51,086 nucleotides of DNA from positions 1-51,086 of the forward strand of contig NZ_JAKIUR010000018.1 of NCBI RefSeq assembly GCF_021647475.1, in the 5' to 3' direction. Within the stretch, counting starts at the first letter, position 1. Every line of letters starts with the position of its first letter. Positions 44,048 to 51,086 of this stretch are shown piece by piece. The notes under the pieces were generated by a model. The model ran no database searches, was not told the origin of the DNA, and saw only the letters and a program-made list of their open reading frames with translations. Origin of the DNA: Lutibacter sp. Its GTDB lineage: Bacteria > Bacteroidota > Bacteroidia > Flavobacteriales > Flavobacteriaceae. The translations under genes and the position numbers were made by a program.

Positions 44048-46450
44048 ATGATAATTAATACAGAAATAGTAAATAAAGGAAATCAATTTCCTAACCAAAT
44101 AATAGATTTCAAAAAAGATGTTGATACCTTATATTTTACAACAAGTAATAATGTAGTCTTACAACTTACAATACGGCGTGATAGTATTTTGCGTTTTAGA
44201 TATACAACCAAAGGAGTTTTTGAAAATGATTTTTCATACGCCATAACAAAACATGCAACCAGCGGTTTTAATAAGCTAGAAATTACAGAAGATGATTTAT
44301 ATTACATAGTAACTACTTCAAAATTAATTTGTAAAATATTTAAAGAAAATTTACACATTTCAATTTTTGATGCAATTGATAATCAACTGATTTGCGAAGA
44401 TGAATTAGGTTTTCATTGGGAAGAAAGTTATGAATATGGTGGCGATATTGTTAAATTATCGAAAGTTTCACAAGAAGGAGAAAGTTATTTTGGGTTAGGA
44501 GACAAGCCAATTCATAATAATTTAAAAGGAAAACGATTTGAAAATTGGGTAACCGATTCTTATTCTTATAGTAAAGATACTGATCCACTATATAAAGATA
44601 TTCCATTTTATACAGGGCTTCACCATAAAAAATCATACGGAATATTTTTTGATAATACCTTCCGTTCCTTTTTTGATTTTTCTCATGAAAGAAGAAACGT
44701 TACTAGTTTTTGGGCTCAAGGAGGTGAAATGAATTATTATTTTATTTATGGTCCAAAAATGACGGATGTTGTAAGTTCCTATACTGATTTAACAGGTCGT
44801 CCACATCAATTACCTCCACTTTGGGCTTTAGGATATCATCAATGTAAATGGAGTTATTATCCTGAAAGTAAGGTAAAACAAGTTGCTAAAACATTTAGAG
44901 AATTGAAAATACCTTGCGATGCCATATATTTAGATATAGATTATATGGATGGATTTAGATGTTTTACTTGGAATAAAGAGTACTTTCCAAATCCTAAGAA
45001 AATGGTAAAAGAGTTGGGTGATGATGGATTTAAAATAGTAGCCATTATTGATCCAGGAATAAAAATTGATGCCAATTATTCTGTTTTTAAAGAAGCTTTA
45101 GAAAAAGATTATTTTTGTAAACGTGCTGATGGACCTTATATGAAAGGTAAAGTATGGCCAGGAGAATGTTATTTTCCAGATTTCACAAATCCAAAAGTTA
45201 GAGAATGGTGGTCAAATTTATTCAAAGAATTAATTGAAGATATTGGGGTAAAAGGAGTTTGGAATGATATGAATGAGCCAGCTATAATGGAAGTTCCAGG
45301 CAAAACTTTTCCAAATGATGTTAGGCATAATTATGATGGTAACCACTGTAGTCATAGAAAAGCTCATAATGTTTATGGAATGCAAATGGCAAGAGCAACT
45401 TATCATGGAGTAAAAAAATTCGCATACCCTAAACGACCTTTCGTAATTACCAGAGCTGCTTATTCAGGTACTCAGCGTTATACCTCAAGCTGGACAGGTG
45501 ATAATGTTGCCAGTTGGGAACATTTGGCTATTGCAAATGCACAAGCACAGCGTATGTGCATGTCAGGTTTTTCGTTTGTAGGATCTGATATTGGAGGTTT
45601 TGCCGAACAACCAAATGGTGAATTATATACCCGATGGATTCAACTTGGTGTTTTTCACCCGTTTTGCAGAACACATTCATCAGGAGATCATGGAGAACAA
45701 GAACCTTACTCTTTTGATACAAACGTTACTAATATTGTACGTAAATTCATTGAAATAAGATATCAATTATTACCTTATTTATACACGGCTTTTTGGCAAT
45801 ATGCCAAAGAAGGAATCCCTATTTTAAAATCGCTGATGCTATTTGATCAAGATGATGCAAATACGCATTATAGAAATGATGAGTTTATTTATGGCGATAA
45901 AATATTGGTTTGTCCAGTAATTGAGCCTAATGCAAAAGGAAGAAGAATGTATTTTCCAATAGGAAATTGGTATAGCTTTTGGAATGCAGAAATTATAAAA
46001 GGAGGAGAAGAAAAATGGGTAGATGCAGATATTGATAGTATGCCAGTTTATATAAAGGAAGGTGCTATAATACCAAAATATCCTATTCAACAATATGTTG
46101 GTGAAAAAGTTATTGAAGAATTAACTTTAGATGTTTATTATAAAAAAGGTAAAGAAAAATCGAGAATATATGAAGATGCATCTGATGGTTATGATTATAA
46201 AAAAGGGAGATTTAGTCTTAGGAATTTCACATTGGTAGGAAAAAAGGATTCATTAACAATTCAACAATTTAAAGAAGGTAAATTTATAACTTCCTATGAA
46301 ACATTTAAGTTAATATTACATGGAATTCCTTTTGAAATTGCTAGTGTTGAAATAGATAATGAAAAAATTGACATTTCAAAATTAACATCAGAAATAACTA
46401 CTTTAATTATAACCAAAGAATTTACGGAACTTCATATTATTGGGAAATAG
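44048..46450 (+). CDS. GH31 family alpha-glucosidase
   Basis: Releases glucose from the non-reducing end of alpha-glucans. The 800-residue protein has an N-terminal beta-sandwich (LGLGDKP around 155) and a barrel with the nucleophile D407 in GVWNDMNEPAIME and the acid/base D485 in SSWTGDNVASWEHL; RTHSSGDHGEQEPY and LPYLYTAFWQY follow. No signal peptide is visible, so it is probably cytoplasmic and acts in glycogen or maltodextrin breakdown. It follows glgB by 90 bp and is flanked downstream by a repeat element. Confidence 0.93.
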   Translation: MIINTEIVNKGNQFPNQIIDFKKDVDTLYFTTSNNVVLQLTIRRDSILRFRYTTKGVFENDFSYAITKHATSGFNKLEITEDDLYYIVTTSKLICKIFKENLHISIFDAIDNQLICEDELGFHWEESYEYGGDIVKLSKVSQEGESYFGLGDKPIHNNLKGKRFENWVTDSYSYSKDTDPLYKDIPFYTGLHHKKSYGIFFDNTFRSFFDFSHERRNVTSFWAQGGEMNYYFIYGPKMTDVVSSYTDLTGRPHQLPPLWALGYHQCKWSYYPESKVKQVAKTFRELKIPCDAIYLDIDYMDGFRCFTWNKEYFPNPKKMVKELGDDGFKIVAIIDPGIKIDANYSVFKEALEKDYFCKRADGPYMKGKVWPGECYFPDFTNPKVREWWSNLFKELIEDIGVKGVWNDMNEPAIMEVPGKTFPNDVRHNYDGNHCSHRKAHNVYGMQMARATYHGVKKFAYPKRPFVITRAAYSGTQRYTSSWTGDNVASWEHLAIANAQAQRMCMSGFSFVGSDIGGFAEQPNGELYTRWIQLGVFHPFCRTHSSGDHGEQEPYSFDTNVTNIVRKFIEIRYQLLPYLYTAFWQYAKEGIPILKSLMLFDQDDANTHYRNDEFIYGDKILVCPVIEPNAKGRRMYFPIGNWYSFWNAEIIKGGEEKWVDADIDSMPVYIKEGAIIPKYPIQQYVGEKVIEELTLDVYYKKGKEKSRIYEDASDGYDYKKGRFSLRNFTLVGKKDSLTIQQFKEGKFITSYETFKLILHGIPFEIASVEIDNEKIDISKLTSEITTLIITKEFTELHIIGK

Positions 46451-46543
46451 TAATAATTTGATAGAGGTCAGTAGTTAGTTACATAACTAAAAAAATAATT
46501 AATTATCTCATAATCATTAAATTACAAAACGCAAAAAAAGTCT

Positions 46544-46807
46544 GTTCGAGCGGAGCCAAGAACTGTTGTTACACTAATTACCTGAGTTCGATGTAAGAAA
46601 ATAAATACCGGGTTGAAAATCAACAAGCTACGTCATTGCGATGAATGAAGTAAAGCGAAAAGAGGAAGCAATCTCATTTTTATGAAAAGATTACTTCAAA
46701 TTATGGCACTACATTTATAATTTTCGCAATGACATTTTGATTTTCAGTTATTTAAAGTAAATTCTTAGGTCGAACTCAGGTTAATTAGGTCTCGACTTTG
46801 CTCGACC
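46544..46807. repeat. Nested inverted-repeat element (MITE-like)
   Basis: The 380-bp gap after the GH31 gene contains no gene. It is three inverted repeats nested around one centre. Outer arms: gttcgagcggagccaagaac (46544-46563) and ggtctcgactttgctcgacc (46788-46807), degenerate. Middle arms: aattacctgagttcg..taagaa (46576-46599) and ttctta..cgaactcaggttaatt (46762-46786), near-perfect with one indel and two mismatches. Inner arms: the TCATTGCG-type repeats, direct at 46631-46675 and inverted at about 46688-46734. Confidence 0.75.
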
Positions 46808-46832
46808 TGACACTATTATTGGAATTACAATA

Positions 46833-46866
46833 AAAAAAGGTTTCTCAATTGAGAAACCTTTTTTAA
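46833..46866. terminator. Bidirectional terminator between the GH31 gene side and the TonB receptor
   Basis: A perfect palindrome aaaaaaggtttctcaattgagaaacctttttt, with A and T runs on the respective sides, serves both converging transcripts. Confidence 0.9.
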
Positions 46867-46884
46867 TAAAATAAATAAAATTAA

Positions 46885-49866
46885 TTATTTAAGATTTAAA
46901 CTAAGTCTTGCAAATAAGAATCGACCACCAATTCCAAATTGTTGTGATCTTCTTGACCAATCAAATCGTCCACCACTTCTGTTATTTCCAGTTTGAGGAT
47001 TCCCATTTGAATCTATATAACTAATAGAGTTTGCAGCTCTGTCCGGATAGATGTCAAATAAATTATTTGCACCAACAGTAACGGTTAAACTTTCAGAAGC
47101 TTTATATCCAAAAGATAAATCGGTTACTACTTTTGTTCCAAATTCTTGTTGTAAGCCAACATTATTGGTAGCTTCAGTAACTTTACCAAAGAAAACATTT
47201 CTTAAGAAAATATTAAATTTATCAGTAGTTAAACTATTTGATAAATTAATTTTTGCTCTAGGAACTGATTTTTCCAAATAAATTTTACTATCTTCAGGGA
47301 AGTATGTTCCTACTAATCCTGCATTTTCTAAAACTTGTGAAGCATGGATATTCCCAACTTTTACTGTTTTTGAGAAAGTAGCTGATAAATCACTCTTTAA
47401 TTTAGCATTATCACCTAAAGTTGCATCGTTAGTAATAACAATATCAACACCTTTAGATTCTGTATTAATAGCATTTGCAAAAAATGAAGCTTTCGTTGCA
47501 TTAGCTTGTGCTAATAAATTATCCAATTCAGTACCAGTTCCTGGGCCTTTAAATTGTCCAGTATAAACAACTCTATTATCTATACCAACCCAATAACCGT
47601 CAACTGTTAATGTTAAATTTAAGTTAGGTATTTTTGAAGTAAAACCTAAACTAACACTTCTTGAAGTTTCTTGTTTTAACTGTGGAATACCTAATAATTT
47701 GGCAGCTCTACTATCATTAGCAAAGGTTCCAACTTCTTGAGGATCCCCATTTTGATCAAAAATTGTAGAAGTAGAGTTGAAATATAATTGGTGTAATGAA
47801 GGAGCTCTAAAACCAGTGTTAAAAGCAGCTCTAATATTAGTGTTTTCACTTGCTTTTATTCTTGTCGCTAATTTAACATTTAATGTTGAGCCAAAATCAG
47901 AATAATCTTCATAACGTGCAGCTCCACTTAATAAAAAGTTGTCAGTAATATCAGCTTCTACATCAATATAACCAGCTACACTATTTCTACCTCTTGATAA
48001 TTCATTATTAGGACTAAATCCAGGGAATACTTGTGAACCTCCTGGTCTTTTAGCACCGAAAAAGTCTGTAGGAACAAGAAGGTCTGAATTAGGATTAGGT
48101 ATTGGATCACCATTTAAATCTAAAACTGGGGTGCCAGATGCATCTCTAACAATATCATCATAAGCATTATTTATATTTCCAGTACCATCATATTGTCCAT
48201 AAGATGCTTGTTCACCAGCAATAATTTGATAGTTTTCTAAACGATATTCTGCTCCAAAAGCAACGTTTAAACCAGACATTGTATCTTCAAAAAATTGACT
48301 AACATCTAAATTAGTAGTATTTTGCATAAATGCGAATCCACCCGCGTCAAAAGTTGTAGGAGAAGAACCTTGCATAGAAGCATTAAATGTATTTCCAATT
48401 AGGTATGAAAATGTATTTTTACCCCAAGTGTTGCTAAAATCAACATCCCAATCAGAAACTTTTCCTTTAATTCCTACTGAAATAGATTTATCTTTAATGG
48501 TTGAATTAATTTCAGGTAAAAAACCATTATTATAGGCAGGAGTATAGGTTCTATTTTGGTATGGTAATCTATAAAACCCTGCAGAATTACCTGTTCTAGA
48601 ACTTAATCCAGTAAAAGCATACAATTCTGTTCCTGCTTCATCTAAAGGTAATGAGAAGTTTGCAAAGAAACGACCACCACGTAGAGCGGATTGACCAACT
48701 CTCATATTGAAGTCAGTTCTATTTAAACCACGAGCGGCTAATTCAGCAGTAGTGTTGTCAGCAGATAAAATACTTTGTAACTGAGATTTAGTTGCAGAAG
48801 GACTTAAATTTAATCCAGCTTGATTACCATAAAGAATAACATCAGAAACATCATTATCTAACAAATTTGCGATATTATATCCTGCATTGTTGGCTACTCT
48901 TTCAACAGTATTGTAAAGGTTAAATATATTTCCTTCCCATTCTTTCATCCTATTGTAATCTTGTCTAACATCAAAATCACCTGTAAAGTTTATAAATCCA
49001 CCTTTTTCACCAAGTTTTAAACCGTAATTAGCACTTACGTTAGTAGTTACACCGTCAACACCACCTGTTTGTGAGTTAGCATTTTTGGAGAAATTTGCAC
49101 CATTAGTAACATTAACTTCTAATTTGTCTGTACTTCTTTTTAATACAATATTAATAACCCCTGCAATGGCATCAGAACCATATTGTGCAGCAGCACCATC
49201 ACGTAAAACTTCAATACGTTCAATAGAAGCAGCAGGAATTGCATTTAAATCTGTACCAACACTACCACGACCAAATGTTCCGTTAACATTAATTAATGAA
49301 GAAGTGTGTCTTCTTTTACCGTTAATTAACACCAAAACTTGATCTGGACCTAAACCTCTTAAAGAAGCAGGGTCAATATGGTCAGTACCATCAGAAATAG
49401 TTTGAGTGTTTGAAGTAAAAGAAGGAGCCACATAGTTAAGTATTTGATTTAAATTTACTTGTGGGCCTGCAGTTACAAGTTCAGACATATCAATTACATC
49501 AACAGGAACTGGCGTGTCAACAGCTGTTCTGTTAGGATTTCTAGAACCAACTACTAGAATTTCGTTTAGCGAAACACCTGATGCTAAAGTAACATTAAAT
49601 GTTTTAGTACCATCCATTTGTAATTTCTTTTCATTATAGCCTACATAAGAGAATATTAAATTTTCATTCATATTGACTTTAATCATGTAATTTCCATCAA
49701 AGTCAGTAGTAGTACCACGTGTAGTACCTTCAACAGTTACCGAAACACCTGGTAAAGGTTGGCTGGTTGCATCGGTTACTTTTCCATTTACTTGATAGGA
49801 TTGTGCTTGAATCACAATGCTAAAAAGCAAGAAAAATCCGAAAATAAAGTGTCTTTTTTGTTTCAT
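46885..49866 (-). CDS. TonB-dependent receptor with carboxypeptidase-D-like N-terminal domain
   Basis: A 993-residue outer-membrane receptor when read from the ATG at 49866 (MKQKRHFIFGFFLLFSIVIQAQ signal). The longer 1022-residue reading adds an unconserved hydrophobic tail. A CarboxypepD_reg-like domain follows the signal (GKVTDATSQPLPGVSVTVEGTTRGTTTDFDG, about 28-58), then the plug (LNEILVVGSRNPNRTA, RGLGPDQVLVLINGKRRHTS split, GAAAQYGSDAIAGVINI), then the long barrel. No SusD-like partner gene is adjacent, so it may not be a SusC-type glycan pair. Its ligand is unknown. Confidence 0.9.
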   Translation of the reverse strand: MKQKRHFIFGFFLLFSIVIQAQSYQVNGKVTDATSQPLPGVSVTVEGTTRGTTTDFDGNYMIKVNMNENLIFSYVGYNEKKLQMDGTKTFNVTLASGVSLNEILVVGSRNPNRTAVDTPVPVDVIDMSELVTAGPQVNLNQILNYVAPSFTSNTQTISDGTDHIDPASLRGLGPDQVLVLINGKRRHTSSLINVNGTFGRGSVGTDLNAIPAASIERIEVLRDGAAAQYGSDAIAGVINIVLKRSTDKLEVNVTNGANFSKNANSQTGGVDGVTTNVSANYGLKLGEKGGFINFTGDFDVRQDYNRMKEWEGNIFNLYNTVERVANNAGYNIANLLDNDVSDVILYGNQAGLNLSPSATKSQLQSILSADNTTAELAARGLNRTDFNMRVGQSALRGGRFFANFSLPLDEAGTELYAFTGLSSRTGNSAGFYRLPYQNRTYTPAYNNGFLPEINSTIKDKSISVGIKGKVSDWDVDFSNTWGKNTFSYLIGNTFNASMQGSSPTTFDAGGFAFMQNTTNLDVSQFFEDTMSGLNVAFGAEYRLENYQIIAGEQASYGQYDGTGNINNAYDDIVRDASGTPVLDLNGDPIPNPNSDLLVPTDFFGAKRPGGSQVFPGFSPNNELSRGRNSVAGYIDVEADITDNFLLSGAARYEDYSDFGSTLNVKLATRIKASENTNIRAAFNTGFRAPSLHQLYFNSTSTIFDQNGDPQEVGTFANDSRAAKLLGIPQLKQETSRSVSLGFTSKIPNLNLTLTVDGYWVGIDNRVVYTGQFKGPGTGTELDNLLAQANATKASFFANAINTESKGVDIVITNDATLGDNAKLKSDLSATFSKTVKVGNIHASQVLENAGLVGTYFPEDSKIYLEKSVPRAKINLSNSLTTDKFNIFLRNVFFGKVTEATNNVGLQQEFGTKVVTDLSFGYKASESLTVTVGANNLFDIYPDRAANSISYIDSNGNPQTGNNRSGGRFDWSRRSQQFGIGGRFLFARLSLNLK

Positions 49867-50031
49867 GTTTATATAGTTTTTAGTAATTATTTTGGCAATG
49901 TATAATAAATAATTTAAAATATTAAGAAAAAATATGTAAAATATGTTACACAATCATACCAATATTGTTAATAATCTAACATAAATTTAGATAAATATTA
50001 TAGAAAAAGAGTTCAAAAATGAAAGAAATAC

Positions 50032-50039
50032 TATCTTTG
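50032..50039 (+). promoter_or_regulatory. -7-like element of the TlpA-type gene
   Basis: TATCTTTG matches TAnnTTTG and lies about 50 bp upstream of the ATG at 50091; -33 not clear. Confidence 0.45.
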
Positions 50040-50090
50040 TTTGTAAGTAAAATTAAAGAATAACTACTATCACAATTAAAGTATGTTTTT

Positions 50091-50648
50091 ATGAATATTA
50101 AATTAAATAAAAAGTTTTTTTCAAATGCTATTTTTGTTATTGCCATTGGGCTATTAATTTATTCACCTACTAGAATTTGGTTATTGCGGCAGATTGCTTT
50201 TTCACCATCGGTTGAAAATGTTAAAGACAGAGTAACTATAAATGACTATAATTGGCAGTTAAATGGTTTAAATTCTGAAAATATTAATTTTAAAGAATTA
50301 AAGGGAAAAGTTGTGTTTGTTAATTTTTGGGCAACTTGGTGTCCGCCTTGTAGAGCAGAATTACCAATGATTCAAAAACTATATAACGATTATAAAGATA
50401 AAGTGGCCTTTGTGTTTGTTACTAATGAAAACTGGGAAAAAATTTCGACTTTTTTTAAGAAGAATAATTATAACTTACCTGTTTATAATTCAGCTTCAAG
50501 ACCACCAAGTGAGTTTTTAAAAACTAATAGTATTCCTTCAAGTTTTTTAATTGATAAAAAGGGAAGTGTTATTATTGAAAAAGTAGGAGCAGCTGATTGG
50601 AATAGCTCAAAAACAAGAAATGTAATTGATGAAATCCTAAAAAACTAA
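50091..50648 (+). CDS. TlpA/ResA-like membrane-anchored thioredoxin
   Basis: A 185-residue thiol-disulfide exchange protein. An N-terminal membrane anchor (about residues 11-32) holds a periplasmic thioredoxin domain with the active site C84-P-P-C87 in FVNFWATWCPPCRAEL. NSIPSSFLIDKKG (about 145-157) carries the cis-proline. It may reduce disulfides in cytochrome c or other exported proteins. Divergent from the TonB receptor gene. Confidence 0.92.
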   Translation: MNIKLNKKFFSNAIFVIAIGLLIYSPTRIWLLRQIAFSPSVENVKDRVTINDYNWQLNGLNSENINFKELKGKVVFVNFWATWCPPCRAELPMIQKLYNDYKDKVAFVFVTNENWEKISTFFKKNNYNLPVYNSASRPPSEFLKTNSIPSSFLIDKKGSVIIEKVGAADWNSSKTRNVIDEILKN

Positions 50649-50663
50649 GTGTTTTAGTTTTTT
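50638..50663 (+). terminator. Terminator after the TlpA-type gene
   Basis: Stem aaaactaa / ttagtttt with a 5-base loop and T run; it overlaps the stop codon. The following stretch to 51022 contains no gene I can support. Confidence 0.6.
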
Positions 50664-51026
50664 AGGATATTTTTTGAAATAAGAATATGCGGTGTATTAA
50701 TTTGAGCATAATTTAGATTCCATATCTTCTAGATGCATTCCATTGCAATCGTTTTGTATTTGAAAAGTTTACAAAAACTACCTTTTTTTTGTTTACTTGT
50801 TTGTTTAAGTTTAAAGTTGTCATAATAATAGATTTTATAGTTATTTACTAAATGACGTTTATTGATAAGGTTTGTTACATTATTATGCATAACAAGGTAT
50901 TGTATTAACATATCTTTAACAATTTTTAGCATGTTAAGACCGTTGCAAGGTAAAACTGGTTAAATTGGAGGTATAAAAATCATTTAATCATTTGTTATTT
51001 AACTAATTAAGTCTTATTTTTAATGT

Positions 51027-51086
51027 ATGAAATTACAGAAACAACCCACATTAGCAGACACAATTTGCGATTTACGAGCAAGAAAG
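51027..51086 (+). CDS. 5' end of an unidentified gene cut by the window
   Basis: An open frame from the ATG at 51027 (MKLQKQPTLADT on) runs off the window after 20 codons. A second ATG at 51023 opens a different frame that is also open to the end. I cannot identify either. The call is weak because so little is visible. Confidence 0.3.
   Translation, partial: MKLQKQPTLADTICDLRARK

Noticed and set aside
50729..50932. 67-residue leftward reading frame
   Set aside because: Low-complexity Lys/Asn/Tyr composition, no recognisable domain and no promoter-like element; not enough to support a gene.

Overview
The window is AT-rich chromosomal DNA from a member of the Bacteroidota, most likely a marine or aquatic Flavobacteriaceae. 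The evidence is very low G+C, promoter-like TAnnTTTG elements, few Shine-Dalgarno sequences, two TonB-dependent receptors (one with a carboxypeptidase-D-like N-terminal domain), a DUF4290 gene upstream of murA, and the flavobacterial type of dispersed TCATTGCGAG-like repeats. No tRNA, rRNA or CRISPR array was seen. RNA elements are an RNase P RNA (rnpB) and a cobalamin riboswitch.

Layout. 0.2-8.2 kb: a leftward, tightly packed run (acyl-CoA reductase, serC, serA-like, DUF1015, yggS, exonuclease/GIY-YIG fusion, miaA, TIGR02757) for serine/PLP metabolism and nucleic-acid maintenance. 8.2-14.6 kb: rightward ferredoxin, ychF, parE and parC. 14.9-21 kb: a small lipoprotein, a B12-uptake locus (leftward BtuF-like binding protein, riboswitch, rightward BtuB-like receptor), a small membrane protein and a FadL-like porin. 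21-31.4 kb: a polytopic membrane protein, a UvrD/PcrA helicase, DUF4290, murA, grpE-dnaJ, rnpB and aconitase.

31.5-39.4 kb is the most unusual part. The promoter and first ~14 codons of glgA occur twice: as a dead fragment just after the aconitase terminator (31552-31611) and at the start of the intact glgA (39368). A 41-bp stretch is identical in the two copies. Everything between looks like an inserted island: a truncated IS1595-type transposase, an IS200-type element, a cupin, a frameshifted NifX-like remnant, a zinc-ribbon protein, a VOC protein, a DUF89 phosphatase, a CGGC-domain protein, a COG0731 radical SAM enzyme, a small phosphatidylserine decarboxylase-like protein with a strong Shine-Dalgarno sequence, a 10-TM heavy-metal exporter and a phosphoglycerate mutase. 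Several members are metal or Fe-S related, so a metal or cofactor-handling cassette acquired from another lineage is a reasonable but unproven reading.

39.4-46.5 kb is a glycogen operon (glgA, glgC, glgB) followed by a GH31 alpha-glucosidase. A nested inverted-repeat element and a bidirectional terminator separate it from a leftward TonB-dependent receptor. A rightward TlpA-type thioredoxin follows, then a gene cut by the window end. Protein-level features worth noting are Asp in place of the catalytic Cys in MurA, a DnaJ with only half the usual zinc-finger motifs, and a tandem GDPIM repeat in a small lipoprotein.
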